From NCBI RefSeq assembly GCF_004123845.1, contig NZ_NBDP01000064.1, positions 1 to 64,000 of the forward strand: a DNA stretch of 64,000 nucleotides, in the 5' to 3' direction. The position numbers and the translations under genes were made by a program. This DNA is from Allobosea sp. Tri-44. GTDB lineage: Bacteria > Pseudomonadota > Alphaproteobacteria > Rhizobiales > Beijerinckiaceae. Shown piece by piece: positions 51,368 through 59,271 of the stretch. The notes under the pieces were generated by a model. That model had not been told where the DNA came from. It saw nothing but the letters and a program-made list of their open reading frames with translations, and made no database searches. Numbering within the stretch: the first letter of the stretch is position 1; each line of letters starts with the position of its first letter.

Positions 51368-52129
51368 TCAGCCGCGGTTGTGGAAATGGCTGAGGAATGC
51401 CCTGGTCGCATCCTGCTTCGGCTCGCCGATCACCTCGCGCGCAGGCCCCTCCTCGACGATGACGCCGTCGCGCATGAAGACGACGCGGTCGGCGACCTCG
51501 CGGGCAAAGCCGATCTCGTGGGTGACGATGATCATGGTCATGCCTTCGGCGGCAAGATCGCGCATGACACCGAGCACCTCGCCGACGAGTTCCGGGTCGA
51601 GTGCCGAGGTCGCCTCGTCGAAGAGCATGACCTCCGGCTCCATGGCGAGCGCGCGCGCGATGGCGACGCGCTGCTTCTGGCCGCCCGAGAGCTTGTTGGG
51701 GAAGACGTCGACCTTGTCGCTGAGCCCGACCTTGGCGAGCAACCTGCGCGCAAGTTCCTCGGCCTGCGGTTTCGGCATCGCCTTGACCGAGATCGGCCCT
51801 TCCATGACGTTCTGGACCACGGTCATGTGCGGGAAGAGGTTGAAGTGCTGGAAGACCATCCCGGTGTTGGAGCGGAAGCGCGCCTGCTCGCGGATCGCCG
51901 GTAGCTTCGAGCCGGCGCCGAAGGCAAAGCTGTCATTGCCGATCCGGACATTCCCGCCCTCAGGCATGACCAGCAGGTTGAGGCAGCGCAGCAGGGTCGA
52001 CTTGCCGGAGCCGGAAGGGCCGATCAACGCCACGACCTGGCCGGATTCGACCCTGAGGTTGATGTCGCGCAGGACCGTCAGCGCGCCGAAGCTCTTGCGC
52101 AGACCGGAGACCTCGATCTTGTAGCTCAT
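51368..52129 (-). CDS. Polar amino acid-type ABC transporter ATP-binding protein
   Basis: 253 residues, GlnQ/HisP-like: Walker A GPSGSGKST (37-45), Q-loop GMVFQHFNLFPHMTV, signature LSGGQKQRVAIARALA, Walker B VMLFDEATSALDPE and switch His in VTHEIGFAREVADRV. ATG 52129 is preferred because GAGG lies eight bases upstream; ATG 52135 and 52156 are in frame. It follows the permease gene by 10 bp. Confidence 0.94.
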   Translation of the reverse strand: MSYKIEVSGLRKSFGALTVLRDINLRVESGQVVALIGPSGSGKSTLLRCLNLLVMPEGGNVRIGNDSFAFGAGSKLPAIREQARFRSNTGMVFQHFNLFPHMTVVQNVMEGPISVKAMPKPQAEELARRLLAKVGLSDKVDVFPNKLSGGQKQRVAIARALAMEPEVMLFDEATSALDPELVGEVLGVMRDLAAEGMTMIIVTHEIGFAREVADRVVFMRDGVIVEEGPAREVIGEPKQDATRAFLSHFHNRG

Positions 52130-52139
52130 CGCCATCGCC

Positions 52140-52805
52140 TCAATTGCTTTGGGCAAGCCGCTTTTCGGCTCGTTTCACGATCGCCGTCAGCGGCAGCAGC
52201 ACGACGACGTAGATCGCGGCGATCACCGTGTAGACCTCGAGTGCGCGATAGGTGTCCATGGCCGCTACCTGCCCCTGATAGAGCAGGTCCGGCACGGCGA
52301 GCACCGAGACGAGCGAGGTGTTCTTGAACTGGATGATCGACTGGTTCATCAGCGGCGGGATCATCCGCTTGATGGCCTGAGGCAGAACGATGCGGTGCAT
52401 CACGCGCGCCGGTGTCATGCCCAGCGCCAGTCCGGCCTCCGATTGGCCGGGCTCGATCGAGACGATGCCGCCTCGGATGATCTCGGCGTAGAAGGATCCG
52501 CCATAGAGGGTCAAGGTGACGATCGAGGCGGTCAGTGCGTCTAGCTTGATGCCGGTCATGATCGGCAGCGCGTAGTAGAACCACAGCAGCAGCACGAGCA
52601 GCGGGGTGAGCCGGAACATCTCGATATACGCCCAGGACAGCCAGCGCAGCACTGGTGAGCGCGAAAGCTGGGCGATACCGGCGACGAGCCCTGCGATCAG
52701 CCCGAGCACGACCACCGCGATCGTGATGCCGATCGTCACGCCGGTTCCGGTCAGGAAGATCCAGCGATAATTCCAGACGATGTCGAAATTCCAAGTGTAG
52801 TCCAT
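52140..52805 (-). CDS. Polar amino acid-type ABC transporter permease
   Basis: 221 residues with about five hydrophobic segments, of the HisM/GlnP family. The phrases are YIEMFRLTPLLVLLLWFYYALP, GSFYAEIIRGGIVSIEPGQ (with the EAGLALGMTPARVMHRIVLPQA coupling loop read as two parts) and MNQSIIQFKNTSLVSVLA. Only one permease gene is present, so it would act as a homodimer. ATG 52805 begins the first hydrophobic region. It lies 104 bp after the binding protein gene. Confidence 0.93.
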   Translation of the reverse strand: MDYTWNFDIVWNYRWIFLTGTGVTIGITIAVVVLGLIAGLVAGIAQLSRSPVLRWLSWAYIEMFRLTPLLVLLLWFYYALPIMTGIKLDALTASIVTLTLYGGSFYAEIIRGGIVSIEPGQSEAGLALGMTPARVMHRIVLPQAIKRMIPPLMNQSIIQFKNTSLVSVLAVPDLLYQGQVAAMDTYRALEVYTVIAAIYVVVLLPLTAIVKRAEKRLAQSN

Positions 52806-52909
52806 GCCCACCCCGTTGGCATGCGGCTCGCGGCCCCGTGCGCGAGGCCGTCTGCGGGAATGCGGGTCAAACGGCGTCCCGCGCAGGGCGCGGAACGCCG
52901 GGCGAAGCT

Positions 52910-53758
52910 TTAGAGTGTGATGCCGGCCGGAAGATCCTCCGGGGTCACTCCGACCTGCTCGAGACTGGTGACGACGGCCTCGCGGACGAGGCCGAGGCCG
53001 CGGGCATAGACGATCCATGTGTTGACGAAATCGCGCCAGGTCTTGTCCGTCTCGCGGCGGAAGGCGGCATTCGAAGTCGAGCCGAAGAAGGGCTGCGGCA
53101 CGATCACCTTGCCAAGCGCGGGATCGGCCTTGACCGCGCGCACGCCGCCCATCCAGAAGATGCACTGCGCGTCGACGCGGCCGCTGCGCAGCGCCAGCAT
53201 GGCTTCATTGATGGTCTTGAACCGCGAGATCTGCGCCTTGGAACAGAGCTTGCTGGCGATCTGATCGTGCGCCGAGCCGACGTCGACCGAGATCTTCACG
53301 TCCGGCTTGTTCATGTCGGCCCAATTCTTCGGTTCGAAGCCGGGCTTGGCGATCACCACGAGCGCACTGTCGTAGACGGTGGTGGAGAAGTCGACCGCCA
53401 TGGCACGCTTCGGCGTGGGGTTGAGGCCGAACATGATGTCGATCTTGTCGGCCTGGAGATCGAGCACCGCATTGCCCCAGGTCGTCTCGACGAGCTCGAG
53501 CTCGACCTCCATGTCGGCGGCGAGCGCCGAGCCGATGGCATAGAAGTGGCCACCCCACTTGCCGCTCGCCGGATCCTTCATGAACCAGGGCGCCGAGGAG
53601 GTAACGGCGCCGAGGCGCAACTTCTTGTTGGCGACGACGCGGTCGAACGTGTTCTTGGCCGCGGCCTGCGCATCCGCCCGGCTGGCGGTCAGTGTGAGAG
53701 CGGTGGCGGCGACCGCGCCGGCGCCAATGAGCCCTGCCAGATCCCTGCGTGTCGTCAT
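52910..53758 (-). CDS. Amino acid-type ABC transporter substrate-binding protein
   Basis: 282-residue precursor of the SBP_bac_3 family. The N-terminus MTTRRDLAGLIGAGAVAAT is a signal peptide with twin arginines, and the ending of the signal is ASRADAQ. The mature part has KKLRLGAVTSSAPWFMKD, LQADKIDIMFGLNPTPKRA and FSTTVYDSALVVIAKPG. GGGAG precedes ATG 53758. Its ligand is unknown; the surrounding flavoenzymes suggest a hydroxy- or amino-dicarboxylate, which is inference only. Confidence 0.92.
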   Translation of the reverse strand: MTTRRDLAGLIGAGAVAATALTLTASRADAQAAAKNTFDRVVANKKLRLGAVTSSAPWFMKDPASGKWGGHFYAIGSALAADMEVELELVETTWGNAVLDLQADKIDIMFGLNPTPKRAMAVDFSTTVYDSALVVIAKPGFEPKNWADMNKPDVKISVDVGSAHDQIASKLCSKAQISRFKTINEAMLALRSGRVDAQCIFWMGGVRAVKADPALGKVIVPQPFFGSTSNAAFRRETDKTWRDFVNTWIVYARGLGLVREAVVTSLEQVGVTPEDLPAGITL

Positions 53759-53879
53759 GGTCTTTCTCCCGTTGTCATGAGGTGCAACCCCGTCTTGTCG
53801 GTGAGCAGGCCCCGCTTCCCCGGCGGGCTTTCGTGAGCTGCAACCCCTCACCGAGGGCCGCAGCGCAATCTCGTCGTCC

Positions 53880-55307
53880 TCAGGCGGCCTTCGGCGCCAG
53901 CAGGACGCCCGGATTCATCAGGTTCTGCGGATCGAACAGCGCCTTGACCTTGGTCATCAGCTCGTAGCGCAGCGGATCGGCGAGGCGCTCCAGCTCCTCC
54001 GTCAGCTTGCGGCCGACGCCATGCTCGGCGCTGAAGGTGCCGCCGAAGCGGGCGGCGACGTCGTGGATCGCGCGTTCGACCTCGAGGGCAAAGGGGTCCT
54101 CGTCCGGCAACGTCGCCCAGAAATCGCGCTGGAACATCAGGATCACGTGCACATTGCCGTCGCCGAGATGGCAGACGACCTGCGACACCGCCTGCGGATA
54201 GCGTTCGGCCGCTACGGCGGCGGCGGCGGCGATGAAGGGTGCGACGTCCGACGAGCGCACGGCAATGTCGAGGACGATGCCGATGCCTTCCTTCTTGTTG
54301 GCCTCGGACACCGAATGCCGGATATGCCAGAATTCCGAGGCCTGCTGCTCGGAGGTCGCGACGACGGCATCGCGGACTTCGCCGCGCTCCAGCGCGGCGC
54401 CGACGACCTCTTCGAGAATTGCAGGGAGTGCGGTGGTCGCATCCTCGCTGCCGAGCTCGATCAGGACCGACCAGGCCGGAATCTCCGGAAAGGGGAAGCG
54501 CGCGCGTTCGGCATGACGGCGCACGAGCTCGAATTGCGGGGCCGAGACCAGTTCGAAGGCCTGGATGTAGGAGCCGGCCCGATCCTGCAGCGCCGCGAAC
54601 AGCGCAACCGCCGCCGCGGGACTGATGACGCTGACCCAGGCGTGGGCCGTGTTCGGCGTCTGCGGGTGCAGCCTGAGTGCCGCGCCGGTGATGATGCCCA
54701 GCGTGCCTTCCGCGCCGATGAAAAGATGGCGCAGCATATAGCCGGTATTGTCCTTGCGTAGCGCGGCGAGATCGGTGAGCACGCGCCCGTCGGCCAGCAC
54801 CACCTCCAGCCCCGCGACGAGATCGCGCATCGGCCCGTAGCGGACGACGCCGGTGCCGCCGGCATTGGTGGAGATCAGTCCGCCGATCTGGGCGCTGCCC
54901 TCGCTGCCGAGATGCAACGGGAATTGGCGGCCGGCCTCGATCGCGGCATTGTGCAGATCGCCCAGCACGACGCCGGCGTCGACGGTCGCGATCCCCGTGG
55001 CGCGATCGGTGGCGCGAATGCGGTTCATACGCCTAAGCGAGAGCACGACGCCGGGCCTGTCCTGCCGGTCGCTCTCGGGCACGGCACCGAAGCACAGCCC
55101 GGTATTGCCGCCGACCGGAAAGACCGGCTGACCTTCAGCCGCGCAGAGCGCGACGACGGCGGAAACCTCCTGCGTCGAAGCCGGCTGGACGACGGCGAGC
55201 GCTCGGCCGCGCCGGCGCTGGCGCCAATCGGTGATCCACGGCTCCATCTCCGTCGGATCGGTGATCAGCCCCTTGTTGCCGACGATGCCGCGAAGCGCTT
55301 CGAGCAC
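53880..55307 (-). CDS. FAD-binding oxidase (D-2-hydroxyacid dehydrogenase / D2HGDH-like)
   Basis: 475 residues: FAD_binding_4 domain (about 35-180) with PVFPVGGNTGLCFG, LHLGSEGSAQIGGLISTNAGG and GPMRDLVAGLEVVLADG, then an FAD-oxidase C domain with CHLGDGNVHVILMF (about 380-393) and SAEHGVGRKL. These match D-lactate/D-2-hydroxyglutarate dehydrogenases. The start is GTG 55307 with AGGAG eight bases upstream. It follows the DapA-like gene by 12 bp, so the two form one transcription unit. Confidence 0.93.
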   Translation of the reverse strand: MLEALRGIVGNKGLITDPTEMEPWITDWRQRRRGRALAVVQPASTQEVSAVVALCAAEGQPVFPVGGNTGLCFGAVPESDRQDRPGVVLSLRRMNRIRATDRATGIATVDAGVVLGDLHNAAIEAGRQFPLHLGSEGSAQIGGLISTNAGGTGVVRYGPMRDLVAGLEVVLADGRVLTDLAALRKDNTGYMLRHLFIGAEGTLGIITGAALRLHPQTPNTAHAWVSVISPAAAVALFAALQDRAGSYIQAFELVSAPQFELVRRHAERARFPFPEIPAWSVLIELGSEDATTALPAILEEVVGAALERGEVRDAVVATSEQQASEFWHIRHSVSEANKKEGIGIVLDIAVRSSDVAPFIAAAAAVAAERYPQAVSQVVCHLGDGNVHVILMFQRDFWATLPDEDPFALEVERAIHDVAARFGGTFSAEHGVGRKLTEELERLADPLRYELMTKVKALFDPQNLMNPGVLLAPKAA

Positions 55308-55319
55308 GGTCCCGTCTCC

Positions 55320-56219
55320 TCAGGCGAGGCTGATGGCTTTGGCCTGCGCCGCGGCGACCTTGAGCTTGGCCATCGTCTCGGCGCTCGGTCCCAGCAGTGG
55401 CAGCCGCACGCCGCCGACGGGCATGCCGGCGAGCGCCATGTATTCCTTCAGCGGTCCGGGATTGGTCTCGACATAGATCGAATCGACGACCGGATCGATC
55501 TTGTCCTGCAGCTTCAACGCCTCCTTCAGCTTGCCCTGGCGGGCGAGCTCGAAGATCTCGATCCAGATCTTCGGGTAGATCGTGGCCGAGGCGAGCACGC
55601 CGCCGCGGGCGCCGAGCGCGACATGGGTCGCAAAGAGTGGTTCCTCGCCGGAGAGGATCGCGATCTTGTCGCCGGTGTATTTCACCGTGCGGATGAAGTC
55701 GGGCATGTCGTAGGAAGAATACTTCATGCCGATGATCGAGCCATCCTCGGCCATCCCCTGCACGGTGTCGGCGAAGGCAGAGACCGTCGTGCGGCGCGGG
55801 ATCTGGTAGAGCATCACCGGCAGGTCGAGCGCATCGCGATAGCGCCGGAAATAGGCGCGCATGCCGTCCTGCGTGCCGGGGGCGTAATAGGGCGTCACGG
55901 TCATGACGGCGGCCGCGCCGGCGGCGGCGAAGTCGCGGCCGGCTTCGAGCGCATCCTCGAAACCGGTGGAGAGCACGCCGGGAATGACCGGCTTGCCGTC
56001 CGCGGCCTCGACGCAGGCGGCGACGATCGTGCGGCGCTCGTCGCGGGAGAAGGCCGGATACTCGCCGGTGCCGCCGATCGGCACGATGCCGGCTGCGCCG
56101 GCGCGGAGCTGGAAGCGGACGAGCTCCTGCAGGCCCTTGATGTCGACGGCGCCGTCCGCGGTGAGCGGCGTGACGATCGCGGTGTAGAGGCCGCTCAGCT
56201 TGTCCTGGGTCAGTGTCAT
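55320..56219 (-). CDS. DapA-family lyase/synthase (dihydrodipicolinate synthase-like)
   Basis: 299-residue TIM barrel of the DHDPS/NAL family: pyruvate-binding GGTGEYPAFS (49-58), conserved Tyr138 in LYQIPRRTT and Schiff-base Lys166 in GMKYSSYD. The family includes DapA, KDG aldolases, N-acetylneuraminate lyase and dehydratases. The catabolic neighbours and a dedicated regulator argue against a lysine-biosynthetic DapA. ATG 56219 follows AGGGA; the long upstream frame covers the promoter. It is the first gene of the metabolic unit and is divergent from the XRE-cupin regulator. Confidence 0.9.
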   Translation of the reverse strand: MTLTQDKLSGLYTAIVTPLTADGAVDIKGLQELVRFQLRAGAAGIVPIGGTGEYPAFSRDERRTIVAACVEAADGKPVIPGVLSTGFEDALEAGRDFAAAGAAAVMTVTPYYAPGTQDGMRAYFRRYRDALDLPVMLYQIPRRTTVSAFADTVQGMAEDGSIIGMKYSSYDMPDFIRTVKYTGDKIAILSGEEPLFATHVALGARGGVLASATIYPKIWIEIFELARQGKLKEALKLQDKIDPVVDSIYVETNPGPLKEYMALAGMPVGGVRLPLLGPSAETMAKLKVAAAQAKAISLA

Positions 56220-56460
56220 CGAAGCATCCCTGCCGCGATGCGCCGTCTCGCGCATCGTCCCGTCAATCACGCTCGGTCCACGGCCGGCGCGTCCTTGAAA
56301 CGAAGCGTGTTTCACGAATCCAGCATTGTCAACACAAAGGTACAAAAAATGTCGGATAAGAAATTTCGCGCATGAAGATACTGCCTCTCCCTTTTCATCC
56401 CTGCCGCGCATGACTATGACAGAGCAGGGACGCCCCAAGCCCTTGGTGGAGAGAAGTCGC

Positions 56461-57102
56461 ATGCCGGAGATCTCATTGGCGGAGCGAGGCGATACGCCTG
56501 AGGCGCCGGAGGCCTCGCGCAATGGCGACGAAGCGCGCGGGGTCGATATCGGCGCGCGCCTGCTCAAGCTGCGCAAGAGCCGCCGCCTGACGCTTCAGGA
56601 CGTCAGCGCCATGACAGGCGTGTCGGCCTCGGCCTTCTCGAAGATCGAGCGCAATGAGCTGTCGCCGACGATCTCGACGATCCAGCGCATCGCGCACGGG
56701 CTGGAGGTCGAGCTGGTGACGCTCCTCTCGGCCGAGGATGAGGTCAATCCGGTGAGCTTTGCCGGACGCCGCAGCATCAGCCGGGCGGGAAGCGGCAGCA
56801 AGCACACCACCGGAACCTGCAACAACGTCCTGCTCTGCGCCGATCTCAAGAACAAGCGCGCGACCCCGATCCTGACGACGGTGACGGCGCGCTCGCCCGA
56901 CGAATACGCGGCCTGGGCGAAATCGGAGGCGGAGATCTTCGTGACGGTGCTGGAAGGCACGCTCGTCGTGCACAGCCGGCTATATGAACCACTCGAGCTG
57001 AACAAGGGTGACTCGGTCTATTACGACGCCACCACCGAACACACCTGGACGTCGAGAGGGCCCACCGACGCCGTGGTCCTCTGGGTTCTCGTCGACCTCT
57101 GA
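56461..57102 (+). CDS. XRE-family regulator with C-terminal cupin domain
   Basis: 213 residues: an HTH domain (about 25-85) with LKLRKSRRLTLQDVSAMTGVS and SKIERNELSPTISTIQRIAHGL (each split here), then a cupin (about 120-210) with EIFVTVLEGTLVVHS, LELNKGDSVYYDA and TEHTWTS. XRE-cupin proteins are ligand-responsive regulators of adjacent catabolic genes; the divergent DapA-flavoenzyme-ABC unit is the likely target. ATG 56461 has GGAGA eight bases upstream; ATG 56410 is an alternative. The 241-bp divergent gap is AT-richer than its surroundings and has a TTGACA on the minus strand at 56332-56327. Confidence 0.92.
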   Translation: MPEISLAERGDTPEAPEASRNGDEARGVDIGARLLKLRKSRRLTLQDVSAMTGVSASAFSKIERNELSPTISTIQRIAHGLEVELVTLLSAEDEVNPVSFAGRRSISRAGSGSKHTTGTCNNVLLCADLKNKRATPILTTVTARSPDEYAAWAKSEAEIFVTVLEGTLVVHSRLYEPLELNKGDSVYYDATTEHTWTSRGPTDAVVLWVLVDL

Positions 57103-57155
57103 GGCCCTGCTGAATCGGTGCCGCCTCGTTCCGCGAGGGCGGGCAGGATCACTGC

Positions 57156-57283
57156 TTAGAGCAGGATGCGAAAAAGTGGGAACCGGTTTTTCGCATCGAT
57201 CCTGCTCTAACCCTTTGATGAGAGACGGATTCAGATTTCAGTTGGCATCGCCTTGCGATTCCAACTGAAATCATCCGGCTCTA
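57156..57283. repeat. Intergenic repeat, family B copy 3 (XRE-tadC)
   Basis: Two long hairpins: TTAGAGCAGGAT (57156-57167) with ATCCTGCTCTAA (57199-57210), enclosing GCGAAAAA / TTTTTCGC; and GATTTCAGTTGG (57234-57245) with CCAACTGAAATC (57261-57272). The right end CTCTA (57279-57283) includes the complement of the tadC TAG stop codon, the same arrangement as at argF (1263-1265). It lies between convergent genes and may terminate or stabilise both transcripts. Confidence 0.8.
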
Positions 57284-58258
57284 GAAGTTGGCAAAGGCTT
57301 TGATCAGCGCCGGGGTCATGATCACCACGAACAGCACCGGCAGAAAGAACAGGATCATAGGCACTGTCAGCTTTGGCGGCAGGGCCGCAGCCTTCTTTTC
57401 CGCCTCGTTCATCCGCTGATCACGGCTCTCTTGCGCGAGCGTCCGCAACGCTGTTCCGAGTGGCGTGCCGTAACGCTCGGCCTGGATCAGCGCCGTACAC
57501 ACCGCCTTCACCGATTCGAGCCCGGTTCGTATGGCGAGGTTCTCGTAGGCCTGCCGACGTTCGGAGAGATAGGATAGCTCCGCCGTGCAAAGGGAGAACT
57601 CCTCGGCCAGCGGCACCGACTGGCTGCCGATCTCGGTCGAAACCTTGCGGAACGCCAGTTCGATCGACATGCCCGATTCGACACAGATCAGCATCAGGTC
57701 GAGCGCGTCCGGGAAAGCGCGCCGCATCGAGTGCTGGCGCTTTGTCGTGACATTGGACAGGTAGATCTCGGGCGCCTTGATGCCGAGATAGGCAGCGCCG
57801 ATCACGATGCCGACCCGCACGATAGAGGTCTGGCCGAAGCTATTGATCACGAAGAGGTAAAACAGGGCGAACAGGAAGAGGGCGATCGGGGTGATCAGTC
57901 TGAAGAAGAGGAAACCCACTTCGGCCTGCTGACCCCGGAAGCCAGCCATGGTGAGCTGCTTCTTGGCATTCTCGGTACCGAGCCAGTCGCTGAGCTTGAA
58001 GCGCTCGACGATGTCGCGCATGAAGACCTTCGGCTCCTGCCGGAGCGAGACCCGCTCGTTCTGCCGCGCCAGCCGATCGCGCTCGCGTGCGCGAATCTTG
58101 TCGCGTTCGGTGGCGACGGATTTCATGCGCTTGCCCAACACATTGCCTTCGAACAAGGGCGCCGCCAGGGTCATGATCGTGACCGCGACGGCCACCCCGC
58201 CGACCAGGGCGAGCAGCACTGTCATATCGGTGAGCTTCTCGATCAGGAGCGCGAGCAT
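57281..58258 (-). CDS. tadC: Tad pilus assembly membrane protein TadC
   Basis: 325-residue inner-membrane protein of the type II secretion F (T2SF/GspF) family. It has an N-terminal membrane segment, a charged linker, paired segments near 120-165, the T2SF domain AFPDALDLMLICVESGMSIELAF and LVQAERYGTPLGTALRTLAQE-like ALIQAERYGTPLGTALRTLA, and a C-terminal membrane helix. It partners with TadB as the platform for pilus assembly driven by CpaF. It is the last gene of the operon, and its TAG stop coincides with repeat family B. Confidence 0.93.
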   Translation of the reverse strand: MLALLIEKLTDMTVLLALVGGVAVAVTIMTLAAPLFEGNVLGKRMKSVATERDKIRARERDRLARQNERVSLRQEPKVFMRDIVERFKLSDWLGTENAKKQLTMAGFRGQQAEVGFLFFRLITPIALFLFALFYLFVINSFGQTSIVRVGIVIGAAYLGIKAPEIYLSNVTTKRQHSMRRAFPDALDLMLICVESGMSIELAFRKVSTEIGSQSVPLAEEFSLCTAELSYLSERRQAYENLAIRTGLESVKAVCTALIQAERYGTPLGTALRTLAQESRDQRMNEAEKKAAALPPKLTVPMILFFLPVLFVVIMTPALIKAFANF

Positions 58259-58270
58259 GCCGAAGGCTCC

Positions 58271-59251
58271 TCAGATCTCGAAATTGATCATCTTGCGCAT
58301 CACCAGCACGCCGGTTGCCATCCAGACGGCGCAGCCGACGAGCGCCGCTCGTCCCGCATCGGTCGTCCAGAGTGCGTCCATGTAGCCTGGGCTCGTCAGG
58401 TAGACGAGGATTGCGACGACGGGAGGCAAGGCGCCGATGATCGAGGCGGAGGCCTTCGCCTCCATCGATACGGCCTGGATCTTGTCGCGCATCTTGCGAC
58501 GCTCGCGGATCACGCGCGAGAGATTGGCCAGGGTTTCGGCGAGATTGCCGCCGGTCTTCTGCTGGATCGCCAGGACGATGCCGAAGAAATTGGCCTCGGC
58601 GCAGGGCATACGTTGGAACAGCTTGGCGACAGCGTCCGTCAACGACAGGCCGAGCGTCTGCGCTTCGACGATCAGGCGGAACTCGGTCTTGACCGGCTCC
58701 TGAGCCTCGCTGGCGATGATGCGCAGGCAATCATTCAGCGGCAGGCCCGACTTGATGCCGCGCACAATGACATCGAGCGCGTTGGGAAATTCGTTGGTGA
58801 AGCGCAGCATCCGCCTCTTGCCGAGATAGCCCAGATACCAGCGCGGCAGGCCGAAAAGGCCGACGAGGAAGCTGACCAGCACGACGCCCCAGTTGCCCGA
58901 GACGATGAGGAGCACAACAGCCAGGGCAACACCCAGCGCGACGCCGAGCAGCCAGTACTGCTTGCGCGACCAAGACAGCCCTGCCTGCTCAATTTTCCCT
59001 TCCAACGTGAGCTTGTGGCGTGCCTTCTCGCGGTTTTCGATATCCTTCAGGCTTTGCGCGACCTGCCCGCGCCTGGCCTGGCTCTGCGCCTCGCGATCCG
59101 CCGCGGCGCGGACCGCGGCCGGCGCGGCGAACTCGCGGCGGCGCTGCTCGGCGCGCGCCTGGCCGCTGAGCCGAGGGTAGAACAGGGCATAGGCGATCCC
59201 GCCCGCCGAGACAGCGGCGAGGATGGCGGCGGCGATCTGGCCATAGTCCAT
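58271..59251 (-). CDS. tadB: Tad pilus assembly membrane protein TadB
   Basis: 326-residue inner-membrane T2SF-domain protein. An N-terminal membrane segment is followed by an Ala/Arg/Gln-rich region, two membrane segments near 105-145, the T2SF domain FPNALDVIVRGIKSGLPLNDCL, FFGIVLAIQQKTGGNLAETLANL and a C-terminal pair of membrane segments. ATG 59251 (MDYGQIAAAI) begins the hydrophobic N-terminus; the longer open frame lies over cpaF. Gaps to tadC (12 bp) and cpaF (20 bp) indicate cotranscription. Confidence 0.93.
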   Translation of the reverse strand: MDYGQIAAAILAAVSAGGIAYALFYPRLSGQARAEQRRREFAAPAAVRAAADREAQSQARRGQVAQSLKDIENREKARHKLTLEGKIEQAGLSWSRKQYWLLGVALGVALAVVLLIVSGNWGVVLVSFLVGLFGLPRWYLGYLGKRRMLRFTNEFPNALDVIVRGIKSGLPLNDCLRIIASEAQEPVKTEFRLIVEAQTLGLSLTDAVAKLFQRMPCAEANFFGIVLAIQQKTGGNLAETLANLSRVIRERRKMRDKIQAVSMEAKASASIIGALPPVVAILVYLTSPGYMDALWTTDAGRAALVGCAVWMATGVLVMRKMINFEI

Positions 59252-59271
59252 GACGTGCCTTCCTCCCGCAC

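Noticed and set aside
55320..56219. Assignment of the DapA-family gene as lysine-biosynthetic dapA
   Set aside because: It is embedded in a catabolic-looking unit with its own regulator; the family has many other activities.
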